This document shows, in pieces, positions 27,856 through 39,080 of a stretch of 64,000 nt of DNA. Numbering within the stretch: position 1 is the first letter of the stretch; each line of letters starts with the position of its first letter. Source of the DNA: Streptomyces sp. CG 926 (GTDB lineage Bacteria > Actinomycetota > Actinomycetes > Streptomycetales > Streptomycetaceae); contig NZ_QGGZ01000001.1 of the NCBI RefSeq assembly GCF_003148825.1, positions 682,001 to 746,000 on the forward strand, read 5' to 3'. A program made the translations under genes and the position numbers. The notes beneath the pieces were generated by a model. The model ran no database searches. It saw nothing but the letters and a program-made list of their open reading frames with translations, and was not told where the DNA came from.

Positions 27856-30800
27856 GTGCCCCTGACTTCCCTTCATTTACCGCTGACAGCGAGGACCTCC
27901 GCCTTGAGGCCTGCATTCCTTTCACGCCATTCCGACCCGGGGGTACCCGGCAGACGCCGCTCCCCCGGCATGCTCACGATCCCCTTGGCCGGCGCGGCCG
28001 TGGTCGCTCTCGGGGCCGGTCTGCTGACCGGTCCTCCCGCGTACGCCGAGGAGGCACGCGGTCACGGTCCGGCCGATGTGTCCTGGCCCGCGCCGAAGAC
28101 CCCTCCGCCCTCCGCTGCGTCGTCGGTGATCGGCGCCGCGAAAGCACAGGCCAAGAGCGACGGCAAGCGGGTCGTCATCGACGCGCTGACGACGGCCAGT
28201 TCACAGACCTTCGCCACCCCTCAGGGGACGCTCACCACGGAGACCGCCCTCGCACCGGAGCGAGTGAAGAACGCCTCCGGTACATGGCAGAAAGTCGACG
28301 CAACCCTGCGGACCACCGCCGAAGGCACGGTGGCCCCGGTGGCTGTCCCCTCCCAACTCGGCTTCTCCGGCGGCGGAACGGGTCCGATGGCGACCATGAC
28401 GACCGCCGACGGCAAGAAGCTGGCCCTCAAGGCACCCTTCCCGCTGCCCAAGCCCACACTCAACGGGGACAGCGCCCTCTACCCGTCCGTCCTGCCGGGC
28501 GTGGACCTCGAACTCACCGCCACCACCGCCGGCGGCTGGCGCCAGGTGCTGATCGTCCGCACCGCCGAGGCCGCCGCCAGTCCCGCCGTCGCGAAGCTAC
28601 AGTTCCCCGTCGAGGCCGATGGCCTGACGGTCAGTGCCGACGCAGCCGGCAACCTGAAGGCGGTGGACGCCCAGGGCAACGCCCGCTTCACCGCCCCGAC
28701 CCCGGTCATGTGGGACTCGGCCCGCTCCGGGTCGGCCGCCACGGGCGCCCGTGCCAAGTCGCCGGGCGCCTTCGCCAAGCAGTCCGCGCCGGCCGCGGAA
28801 ACCACGACCCCCCTGGCCCCTTCGACCGTGTCGAGCTCCGACGGCCCCGGCGAAGGTGCCGCGGTGAAGCCGATCGTCACGACCGCCGACACCCGCGGCA
28901 TCCAGCTCGTTCCCGACACCGCGCTCCTCGGTCGGGGCACGGGTCCCTGGTACATCGATCCGGGCTGGAACCCGACCCTCAACAACGCCAACCAGGCCTG
29001 GTCCCAGGTCCAGGAGGCGTACCCGGACACCAACGAGTTCAACGGCACGCAGTACGGGCAGGACAGGCCCGCCACCGGCTACTGCGGCTACTTCGAGGGC
29101 AACCCCCGATGCGAAGGCATCGGCAGGACCCGAGCCTACTTCCAGATCGGCGTGGACCCGCGGCTCCACGGCGCCGAGATCCTCAGCGCACGGTTCGAGG
29201 CGAACGTGGTCTCCTCCTCGAGCCCGAGCACGCCGACCCCGATGGGTCTGTACTCCACCAACGCCATCGGCAACCCGACCAAGTGGACCCAGCAGCCGTG
29301 CGGCACGAGCTCGCACATGGGCGGCTGCACGAAGGAAGCCGGCATCATGATGTCGGGGTCCGGTGGCATCGCCTTCGACGTCAAGAACCTCGTGAAGATG
29401 GCGGCCCTGTACCGCTGGCCCACCATCACCGTGGGCCTGGCGCCTGACAACGAGGGCGAAAAGCTCTACCGCCAGCGGTTCGACAACACTCCGCGCATCG
29501 TGGTCGAGTACGACATCCAGCCCACCGTCTGGTGGCCCCGCACCCGGCCCTCACCCGGCTTCGCGGACACCGCTTCCTCCGCCGACTGCAGCACACCCGG
29601 CACCACCAACCCCTGGGACAACCCGGGCTGGGTCGGCGCCAACAACAACATCACCCTGACCACCGCCACCTACTCGGCCACCGGCCAGCAGCTCTGGGGG
29701 GGCTTCCAGTACTGGGACGACGACGACGGGGGCAAGTCCACCTTCGCCGACACGGGCTGGAACGGCAGCTACGGTGACGCCACCGTCGACATCGGCGCCC
29801 TGACCGACGGCCATCAGTACGGCTGGGTGGCCCGCGTCACGGACGGCACGCTCACCAGCAACGCCACCGAGATGTGCTTCTTCCGCGTCGACCGCACCCC
29901 GCCGACCGCCACCGTCACCTCGACGGACTTCCCCGCCTCCGGCACCATCGGGGCACACCCGAAGCTCGCCGGCCAGGAGGGTACCTTCACCCTCAGCGGC
30001 ACCGACCCCGCCCCGGCGACCGGTACCCGCACCTCCGGCCTTGCCTGCGCCCGCTGGACCACCGACCCCGTGAAGGCGGCCGCCACCGGCTGGAAGTGCA
30101 CCGACCCCGGTGTGATCAAGCTGACCGGGGGCAAGGCCACCGTCAAGGTCACACCGCCGCAGTGGGGCACCAACTTCGTCTACCTGCAGACCCAGGACAA
30201 CGCGGGCAACATGTCCCAGCCCTTCGTCTACAGCTACTACGCGCCGTCCGACCCCGACGCGGGCAAGCCTGTGTTCGGTGATCTCAACAACGACCGCAAG
30301 CCCGATGTCCTGCTCCCCGACACCGCCGGGAACCTTCGCACGATCGCAGGCGGCCAGGACCCGTACGGCGCTCCCAACGCGGTCGTCCAGGCGGCGCCCG
30401 GCGCCACCCCCAACTGGAACGGCGTCCAGATCAGCCACCGGGGCAGCCTGGGGCGCAAGACCGTCGACGACCTCTTCGCCCATGAGCCCGGCAAGCCCGA
30501 GCTCTACCTGTACAGCAATGACAACAGCGGCCGCCTCGACGGACAGGCCAATGCGCCGATCGTGAAGCCGGCCACCTGCGTAACCCCGGCCGGCGCTTCG
30601 ATCGACTGCGCGGCCCAGGGCTACAGCGTCACCAACTGGTCCAAGGTGACCCAGATCGCGGCGTTGGGCTCCCCCACCGGTGACTCGGGGGCCACGGCGG
30701 ACAAGCTGCCCACCACGTCACTACTGTTCGTCGAGAACGGACGGTTGTGGCTGGGCACCGCTGGTTCACTCAACGCGCTCGCCCCGCAGGCCGTCCTCCT

Positions 30801-32238
30801 CTCCGCGAACGACACCAGGTGGGCCGGCTACGACCTGCTCACCCCCGGCCGCGCCCAGGGCACCGACTTCCCGACCCTGTGGGCCCGCTCCAAGACCGAC
30901 GGCAGTCTCCACGCCTTCTCGGTCAAGGGCACGGCCCAGGCCCCCGACCTCACCGGCTTCACCAACCCGGCCGCGGGCCTCATCTCCGGCAAGATCGACC
31001 CCAAGGCCTACCCCCGGGTCGGATCCGACGGTGACCTGACCGGCGACGGCATCCCCGACCTGTGGGCGGTCGACGCCAACCAGCAGCTTGTCGCCTTCAA
31101 CGGCGTCGGCACCGCGACGCCCTTCCCGGCCGTCACCGGCGTCAGCACCACCCCCGTGACCCTGGGCAACCTCAACATGCCCAAGGCGCAGTGGAAGCTG
31201 ACCGGGCAGACCGGCAACACCACCCCGAGCGCCGTCGGCAACTTCCCCGCCACGACGACCGACGTCACCTTCCCCGCGGCCGAGAACATCGGTGGTCGCA
31301 TCTCGAGCTACGCCGCCTTCAACGAGGCGGGCACCTCCTACGCAGACACCTCCGGCCCCGTGATCGACACCCGTAAGAGCTTCACCATCAGCACGTGGGT
31401 CAAGACCTCGAAGCTCGGTGGAGTCGTCCTGAGCCAGGACCTGGCCCGCAACAGCTCGCTCCTGCTCTTCCACAACACCGAGAAGAAGACCTGGCAGTTC
31501 TCCCTCGCCAACGGCGACACGAACCCCTGGCCGTACGACGAGACCCAGCAGGTCAACAGCGCGGGCGCCATCACCCTGAACACCTGGCAGCAGCTGACCG
31601 CCGTCTACGACGAGACCACCGGCCTGATGCGCCTGTACGTCGACGGCACCCTCGCCGGCACCGGGCACCACAAGGCGTCCACCAGCCCGGCCCCCGTCGG
31701 TCCCTTCCACCTCGGCCGGTTCAAGGACTCCGGCGCCTACCTCGACGTTCCTTTCCGGGGCGGCATCAGCAACCTCGCCGTCTACCCGTACGCCGCCCCC
31801 ATGACCGCTCCGCAGGCGACCGGGCCGATCCACCTGACCCAGGCCGCAGGCAACTGCGTGGACAACGACTTCAACCGCCTGGAGGACGGCAACAAGATCC
31901 AGATCGCCGCCTGCAACGGCACCGCCGCCCAGCAGTTCCAGGTCCACAACGACGGCACGATCCGCAACCAGGGCATGTGCCTCAACGCCGCGAACAGCGG
32001 TGTCGACAACGGCACCCCGATCGAGCTCCGTACCTGTACCGGTGTCGGCAGCCAGCAATTCCTGCCGCGCGCCGACGGCGGCATCTACCACCCCGCCTCC
32101 GGCCGCTGCCTGGATCTCGGTCGCTTCGACACCACCCCCGGCACCCGGCTCGGGCTCTGGGACTGCAATCCCAGCCCCGCCCAGCGCTGGACCGTGCCCG
32201 TCCTCGGTACGGCGCCGCTCCCCGTCCCCACGCCGTAG
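27856..32238 (+). CDS. Large secreted protein with LamG-like and ricin-B lectin domains
   Basis: 1460 residues from GTG 27856, chosen for the strong GGAAGGAAC upstream; a later in-frame ATG (27970) starts just before the hydrophobic core and lacks a ribosome site. The signal peptide is long and ends AYA near residue 64. Regions in order: a beta-rich N-terminal domain usual in proteins paired with Rhs genes (TPQGTLTTETAL, YPSVLPGVDLELT), a DNRLRE-type stalk (about 385-555), Ig-like domains, two FG-GAP/VCBS-type calcium loops (GDLNNDRKPDVLLPD near 815, GDLTGDGIPDLWAVD near 1058), a LamG/concanavalin domain (about 1165-1310, TWVKTS...MRLYVDGTLAGTG) and a ricin-B trefoil (1325-1455) with QxF/QRW repeats. 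It probably binds cell-surface carbohydrate. Divergent from the Rhs gene and likely coregulated; it could be an adhesin or carrier for that system. Confidence 0.88.
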   Translation: MPLTSLHLPLTARTSALRPAFLSRHSDPGVPGRRRSPGMLTIPLAGAAVVALGAGLLTGPPAYAEEARGHGPADVSWPAPKTPPPSAASSVIGAAKAQAKSDGKRVVIDALTTASSQTFATPQGTLTTETALAPERVKNASGTWQKVDATLRTTAEGTVAPVAVPSQLGFSGGGTGPMATMTTADGKKLALKAPFPLPKPTLNGDSALYPSVLPGVDLELTATTAGGWRQVLIVRTAEAAASPAVAKLQFPVEADGLTVSADAAGNLKAVDAQGNARFTAPTPVMWDSARSGSAATGARAKSPGAFAKQSAPAAETTTPLAPSTVSSSDGPGEGAAVKPIVTTADTRGIQLVPDTALLGRGTGPWYIDPGWNPTLNNANQAWSQVQEAYPDTNEFNGTQYGQDRPATGYCGYFEGNPRCEGIGRTRAYFQIGVDPRLHGAEILSARFEANVVSSSSPSTPTPMGLYSTNAIGNPTKWTQQPCGTSSHMGGCTKEAGIMMSGSGGIAFDVKNLVKMAALYRWPTITVGLAPDNEGEKLYRQRFDNTPRIVVEYDIQPTVWWPRTRPSPGFADTASSADCSTPGTTNPWDNPGWVGANNNITLTTATYSATGQQLWGGFQYWDDDDGGKSTFADTGWNGSYGDATVDIGALTDGHQYGWVARVTDGTLTSNATEMCFFRVDRTPPTATVTSTDFPASGTIGAHPKLAGQEGTFTLSGTDPAPATGTRTSGLACARWTTDPVKAAATGWKCTDPGVIKLTGGKATVKVTPPQWGTNFVYLQTQDNAGNMSQPFVYSYYAPSDPDAGKPVFGDLNNDRKPDVLLPDTAGNLRTIAGGQDPYGAPNAVVQAAPGATPNWNGVQISHRGSLGRKTVDDLFAHEPGKPELYLYSNDNSGRLDGQANAPIVKPATCVTPAGASIDCAAQGYSVTNWSKVTQIAALGSPTGDSGATADKLPTTSLLFVENGRLWLGTAGSLNALAPQAVLLSANDTRWAGYDLLTPGRAQGTDFPTLWARSKTDGSLHAFSVKGTAQAPDLTGFTNPAAGLISGKIDPKAYPRVGSDGDLTGDGIPDLWAVDANQQLVAFNGVGTATPFPAVTGVSTTPVTLGNLNMPKAQWKLTGQTGNTTPSAVGNFPATTTDVTFPAAENIGGRISSYAAFNEAGTSYADTSGPVIDTRKSFTISTWVKTSKLGGVVLSQDLARNSSLLLFHNTEKKTWQFSLANGDTNPWPYDETQQVNSAGAITLNTWQQLTAVYDETTGLMRLYVDGTLAGTGHHKASTSPAPVGPFHLGRFKDSGAYLDVPFRGGISNLAVYPYAAPMTAPQATGPIHLTQAAGNCVDNDFNRLEDGNKIQIAACNGTAAQQFQVHNDGTIRNQGMCLNAANSGVDNGTPIELRTCTGVGSQQFLPRADGGIYHPASGRCLDLGRFDTTPGTRLGLWDCNPSPAQRWTVPVLGTAPLPVPTP

Positions 32239-32266
32239 CGGCGCAGCGCACCGCGCCGCGCCGCAA

Positions 32267-32302
32267 GGAGGCCGCCGTCCCGTCCACGGGGTGGCGGCCT
32301 CC
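32267..32302 (+). terminator. Terminator after the lectin gene
   Basis: GGAGGCCGCC and its exact complement enclose an inner CCCG/CGGG pairing, 28 bp past the stop codon. The remaining 32303-32520, before the leader ORF, holds no recognisable gene. Confidence 0.8.
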
Positions 32303-32520
32303 GCCATTTCCGGCAGGGGTGCGGCGCAATCCCTCGAACGGGGGTATCGCCACCTCCGGGTGGTTCGAACGGCGGGGCCGCGTGCTGCCCATGGGGTCCG
32401 GCGTGTGGTCGTAACTGCGTGCGGGCATTCGTTCCCCCGGCCCCGTGACGCCGCTCTGAGCAGCCACGTTCTTGCGGCGTCAGTCGCAGCCGCGGCCCCT
32501 CGGGAGGAATTTTGCGATCC

Positions 32521-32574
32521 GTGCACGTTCATGTGGTGTTCGACCCGACACCGGGCGGGGGTGGCCGCGCATGA
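32521..32574 (+). CDS. 17-residue leader ORF coupled to the ABC exporter gene
   Basis: GTG 32521 (or TTG 32512) opens a frame that stops with TGA at 32572-32574, overlapping the exporter ATG as ATGA. A strong ribosome site, GGAGGAA, at 32503-32509 serves this frame; no in-frame start for the exporter lies near it. The peptide (MHVHVVFDPTPGGGGRA) has no known motif. The layout suggests that ribosomes load at the leader and re-initiate at the exporter. Confidence 0.5.
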   Translation: MHVHVVFDPTPGGGGRA

Positions 32575-34580
32575 GGCTCCTCAAGCGGCCCGAAGCCACC
32601 GAACCCGCCGTCTCCGAGAGCGAACGGCGGCTCTTCGGCGGTCCCCTGCGCTACGACGCCGGCTGGTCCCACCACGAGTACGCCCGCCTCGAAGGGCGGT
32701 TGCTGACCACCCTGCGCTCCATGCCCCGCATGGTCGGCGGGACCCTGCGCCTCGCCTGGGACACCGACCGACCGGCCCTGCTCACCGTCGCCGCCGCCGA
32801 GGCCGGGCAGGGGGTCACCTCCGCCGTCGGCCTGCTCGTCATCAGCGATGTGCTCCGTACGCTGCTGCGCGAAGGCAGCGCCGCCGACCGGCTGCACGCG
32901 GCCCTGCCCGCCCTGGCCGCCGGGGCGCTGGTCGCCGTGCTGGGGGCCGTATTCGCCTCCCGGTCCACGGCGGCCGCCGGACGGCTGGAGCCCAAGGTCG
33001 AGCGGGCCGCGTACGAGCAGTACCTGAGCGCCGCCGTCGAGGTGAAGCTGGAGGCCATCGAGGACGGGGAGTTCCGGCGGCTGCTGGACAGCGCCCAGTG
33101 GGGTCCGCCGTCGGCCCGCCGCACGGTCGGCGCCTGCGTGGCCACCCTCGGCGGGCTCATCTCCCTGATCGCCACCGCCGGGGTGCTGACCGTACTGCAC
33201 CCGTTGCTCCTGCCCATGCTGCTGCTGATCGCCGCCCCGCGCGGCTGGGGCGCGATGCGGGTGGCCCAGCGCCGCTACCTGTCGATGATCACCTGGGTGG
33301 AGCACGTACGGGCCGCCCGGCTCATCGGCCAGCTGCTGATCTCCCGTACGTCGGCCCCCGAGGTACGGGTGCACGGCGTCGGCCGCTATCTGCTGGGCCA
33401 CTACCGCAACATGGCCGAGGTCGCCGAGAGCGAGGCCACCCGCCTCGCCAAGGACAAGGCCTCCACCGAACTGCTGGCCGCCGCGCTCTCCGGCGTCGCG
33501 GCCCTGGTCACCTACGGGGCGATGGGCGCCCTCGTCGTCTCCGGCCGGATGGACCTCGCCGTCGCCGGCACCGCCGTGATCGCGGTGCGCACCGGCTCGG
33601 CGAGCCTGGGGGCGCTGGTGGCCACCACCAACACCCTGCACGAGGAGTCCCTGTACGTGAGGGACCTGGAACGGTTCGTCGCCGAGGCGGCCCACCGTGC
33701 CATTCCGTCCGGCGGGGCCGCGCTGCCGGAGCGGCTCGCCGCGGTCCGGCTGCGGGACGTGGACTTCAGCTATCCGGACCGGGACGAGCCCGCCCTCACC
33801 GGGGTGTCCCTCACCATCGAGGCCGGCCAGGTGGTCGCGCTGGTCGGCGAGAACGGCTCCGGCAAGAGCACGCTGGTCAAGCTGCTGGCCGGGCTGCACC
33901 TGCCCGACGCCGGTTCGGTCACCTGGGACGGGGTGGACGTACGGGACGCCGACCGGGAGCAGGTCTTCGACCGGGTCGCGCTCCTCACCCAGGACTTCGA
34001 GCGCTGGCCGGTGACCGCCCGTACCAACATCGCCATCGGCCGGCCCGCCACCGAGGACCGGGGCCCCGCCGTCGACGCGGACGCCCAGGTGGTGGCCGCC
34101 GCCCGGTACGCGGGGGCCGACCGGATCGTCGAGAAGCTGCCGCACGGCTACGAGACCCTGCTCGCCCGGGTGTTCAGGGGGGCCTCGGAGCTGTCCGGCG
34201 GGCAGTGGCAGAAGTTCGGTCTCGCCCGTACCCGCTTCCGCGACGCCCACGTCCTGGTCGTGGACGAGCCCACCTCGGCCCTCGACCCGGAGGCGGAGAT
34301 CGCCGCCTTCGACAGCATCCGGGGCCTCGCCGGCCCCGAGCGCGCGGTCGTCCTCGTCACGCACCGGATGTCCGGGGTCCGGTTCGCCGATGTCATCTAC
34401 GTACTGCACGAGGGGCGGCTCGTCGAACAGGGCGGTCATGAGGAGCTGTTGGCACTGGGCGGCCGGTACGCCTCCATGTACGCGATGCAGGCGGCGCAGT
34501 TCGGCCACGATCCGCAGCGCCGGCCGCCTTCGATCCCCCGCCAGTCTCCCGCCCCGGACCAGGACAGTCCGGTGTCCTGA
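32571..34580 (+). CDS. ABC exporter, fused permease and ATPase
   Basis: 669 residues. An N-terminal half with several hydrophobic segments between about 60 and 350 (VTSAVGLLVISDVL, ALVAVLGAVFA, LGGLISLIATAGVL, LLAAALSGVAALVTYGAMGALVV) is joined to a complete nucleotide-binding domain. That domain carries Walker A GENGSGKST near 426, the Q-loop LLTQDF, signature LSGGQ near 541, Walker B VLVVDEPTSALD and switch His in VTHRMSG. The membrane half is less regular than in typical six-helix exporters. It would work as a homodimer. A GTG/TTG leader ORF overlaps the start. The substrate is unknown; the gene stands between the Rhs/lectin locus and geosmin synthase without a shared operon. Confidence 0.9.
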   Translation: MRLLKRPEATEPAVSESERRLFGGPLRYDAGWSHHEYARLEGRLLTTLRSMPRMVGGTLRLAWDTDRPALLTVAAAEAGQGVTSAVGLLVISDVLRTLLREGSAADRLHAALPALAAGALVAVLGAVFASRSTAAAGRLEPKVERAAYEQYLSAAVEVKLEAIEDGEFRRLLDSAQWGPPSARRTVGACVATLGGLISLIATAGVLTVLHPLLLPMLLLIAAPRGWGAMRVAQRRYLSMITWVEHVRAARLIGQLLISRTSAPEVRVHGVGRYLLGHYRNMAEVAESEATRLAKDKASTELLAAALSGVAALVTYGAMGALVVSGRMDLAVAGTAVIAVRTGSASLGALVATTNTLHEESLYVRDLERFVAEAAHRAIPSGGAALPERLAAVRLRDVDFSYPDRDEPALTGVSLTIEAGQVVALVGENGSGKSTLVKLLAGLHLPDAGSVTWDGVDVRDADREQVFDRVALLTQDFERWPVTARTNIAIGRPATEDRGPAVDADAQVVAAARYAGADRIVEKLPHGYETLLARVFRGASELSGGQWQKFGLARTRFRDAHVLVVDEPTSALDPEAEIAAFDSIRGLAGPERAVVLVTHRMSGVRFADVIYVLHEGRLVEQGGHEELLALGGRYASMYAMQAAQFGHDPQRRPPSIPRQSPAPDQDSPVS

Positions 34581-34690
34581 CCTGATCCACGGAACACTCT
34601 CTAACCGCCGGCGGGCCGCGGCACCGCGGAACGCCCCGTCCGTCACCTGAAGCAGTGAAATCACCCTTGTCCCACGGGCACCACGGGTAG

Positions 34691-36982
<2,292 letters not shown>

Positions 36983-36995
36983 TCCGGGCGGCCGG

Positions 36996-37026
36996 GTCGG
37001 GGGCGGACGGCCCGCCCGCCCCCGAC
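36996..37026. terminator. Hairpin between geoA and the Eis-like gene
   Basis: An 11-bp stem (GTCGGGGGCGG and complement) lies between two convergent genes. Confidence 0.75.
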
Positions 37027-37037
37027 GTGGCCGACCG

Positions 37038-38270
37038 TCAGAACTCGTCCCCCGTGTGCGGCAGTACGGCCGTACGCAGGGCCGCGTCCAGCGCCGCCGC
37101 CGCGCCCGGCGTGTGCTCCCGTACCAACCCGGCGGCCACGAGTTCCTCGACGCGGGTCCCACCGAGGTAGCAGGCGGCCAGTTCCCGTACGTTCAGAGCC
37201 AGGTCGGGGGCGGAGTCCGCGGGCTCGTACGTGGCCCCGGCCGGCCCGGCCGTCAGCCGGAACCGCCCGGCGTTGGCGGGCATCCGTACGTCGTGCACCT
37301 CCAGCACCACGTCCACCGGCGCCGCCCAGGACCGCTCCGTCAGCGCGGCGCCCACGTCGACCAGGCGCAGCCAGAGCGCGGGGAACTGGGCGGTGACCCG
37401 CACCTGGTCCCGGTCCGCGGCGAAGTGCAGCAGCGGGTCGTCGACCGGACGACCCCACGCGCGGACCGTCCCGGTGAGGTCGAGGGAGGCCACGCACTCC
37501 CAGAGCGCGGCGGCGACCGCCGGGGTGTCGGCCTCCAACTCGTCGACCCGGACCAGGCCGGGCACCCGGGCGGATCCGGCGCCGTCCTCCGGCTTGGTGC
37601 GGTAGAGCACGTATCCGGCGACGGGTTGGTCCGCTTCGCCCAGGACGATGATTCGCGGCGGGCTCAGTTCCTCGTCCTCCTCGTCCTGTTCGGCCAGCCA
37701 CTCCTGGGACCAGCGCTCCGCGCTGCGGGTGGGACGGCCGGCCCGGCGGGCGCGGGCGGCCTCGTGGAAGGGCCCGACCACGGCGACGGCCTCCTCCGGG
37801 TCGACCAGGCGCAGCGGGCGCCGGTCCGGGTCGATGCGCAGGGCCAGCGGACGGGTGGAGTCGATCTCGATGGTGACGCCGGTGGTGGCGCTGCCGTAAC
37901 CGAAGCGCCCGTAGATCGCGGCCTCGGAGGCCCAGAGGGCGGCGAGCGGGCTGCCCGCGGCGGCGGTCCGCCGCAGCATCTCGTTCATCAGCGCGGTGAG
38001 CACGCCGCGCCTGCGGTGGGTGGGGGCGACGCCGACGAAGGTGAGCCCGGGGCAGGGCAGATCCGCCCCGGGCACCGAGAGCCGGAAGTCGTGCGCGGCC
38101 ATGAAGCCGGCCAAGGCCGTGCCGTCGTAGGCGCCGATCCGGTCGCAACTCGCGAGCAGCGCGTGGTGTTTCTCCCGGACCTCCTTCTCGGGTCGGTCGT
38201 GGAAGACCAGGTAGGCGAGCTCCAGAGCACGGTCGATGTCGGACTCGGGTACCTCGCGGATATCCACCAT
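37038..38270 (-). CDS. Eis-like GNAT acetyltransferase
   Basis: 410 residues, the standard size of Eis (enhanced intracellular survival) proteins. Domain order: a GNAT fold with the acetyl-CoA loop VGVAPTHRRRGVLTALM near 80-96, a second GNAT-like region, and a sterol-carrier-like C-terminal domain. The chain ends in an aromatic residue (HTGDEF), as in Eis, where the free C-terminal carboxylate is the catalytic base. Relatives acetylate aminoglycosides or other amines at several positions; the substrate here is unknown. It faces away from the OsmC gene across a 270-bp gap holding a direct repeat CGGTCATC at 38286 and 38301. Confidence 0.9.
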   Translation of the reverse strand: MVDIREVPESDIDRALELAYLVFHDRPEKEVREKHHALLASCDRIGAYDGTALAGFMAAHDFRLSVPGADLPCPGLTFVGVAPTHRRRGVLTALMNEMLRRTAAAGSPLAALWASEAAIYGRFGYGSATTGVTIEIDSTRPLALRIDPDRRPLRLVDPEEAVAVVGPFHEAARARRAGRPTRSAERWSQEWLAEQDEEDEELSPPRIIVLGEADQPVAGYVLYRTKPEDGAGSARVPGLVRVDELEADTPAVAAALWECVASLDLTGTVRAWGRPVDDPLLHFAADRDQVRVTAQFPALWLRLVDVGAALTERSWAAPVDVVLEVHDVRMPANAGRFRLTAGPAGATYEPADSAPDLALNVRELAACYLGGTRVEELVAAGLVREHTPGAAAALDAALRTAVLPHTGDEF

Positions 38271-38540
38271 GATCGCGAGACTAATCGGTCATCGTGGGAC
38301 CGGTCATCCGATAAGGGCCGGAGGTGATGGGTTTTCAGTCGCTCCGGCGGTCGGCCGCCCGGTACCCGTGCATCGAGCCGGTCACACGGGCGTGCTGGAC
38401 ACCTGGACCGGGCACGAGCGGGCCGACGCGGCCGTGGCGTGGCCGTACGATCCAGGTCGACGCCCGTCGCGGTCCGACCACGCCGGCTCCGCGCCCCGGG
38501 CGTCCACCCCGCCCCGTGCAGAGAGAAGGGAGCAGCCGCC

Positions 38541-39008
38541 ATGGCCCGACTGCACTCCTACACCACCCGCGTGACCTGGACCGGAAACCTCGGCACCGGA
38601 ACCAGTCATTACCGCGCCTACTCGCGGGCCCACGAGGTGGCCGCCGGAGAGCTGCCGGCGATCCTCGGCAGCTCCGACCCGACCTTCCGCGGCGACGCCT
38701 CCCGCTGGAACCCCGAGCAACTGCTGCTCGCCGCCCTGTCCCAGTGCCACATGCTCTCCTACCTGCACTTCTGTACGGTCAACGGCGTGGTGGTGACCTC
38801 GTACGTCGACGAGGCGACCGGGACGATGGCCACGGCCGGGGACAGCGGGCAGTTCACCGAGGCCGTGGTCCACCCCCGGATCACCGTCAGCGACGAGTCG
38901 ATGGTGGACGCGGCGATCGCACTGCACGAGGAGGCCAACCGGGCCTGCTTCATCGCCAATTCGGTGAACTTCCCCGTCCGGCACGAGCCGACCGTGACGG
39001 TGGGCTGA
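38541..39008 (+). CDS. OsmC/Ohr-family protein
   Basis: 155 residues from ATG 38541, with AAGGGAG upstream. The OsmC fold is marked by RWNPEQLLLAALSQCHMLSYLHFC and, later, EEANRACFIANSVNFPV. Two conserved Cys, one in SQCHM and one in NRACF, are placed as the peroxidatic pair of thiol-dependent organic peroxide reductases. The family reduces organic hydroperoxides at the expense of dihydrolipoyl or similar thiols. Cytoplasmic. Monocistronic by position, convergent with the beta-propeller gene. Confidence 0.92.
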   Translation: MARLHSYTTRVTWTGNLGTGTSHYRAYSRAHEVAAGELPAILGSSDPTFRGDASRWNPEQLLLAALSQCHMLSYLHFCTVNGVVVTSYVDEATGTMATAGDSGQFTEAVVHPRITVSDESMVDAAIALHEEANRACFIANSVNFPVRHEPTVTVG

Positions 39009-39080
39009 GCATCCGGGCCGGCCCGGTCACACCGCTCCCTGACCCGGCCCGCCGGGCAGGGCAGGGCAGGGCACCCGGTA

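Noticed and set aside
38286..38308. Direct repeat CGGTCATC between the Eis-like and OsmC genes as an operator
   Set aside because: Two 8-bp copies spaced 15 bp apart are too little evidence; noted only in the gene entry.
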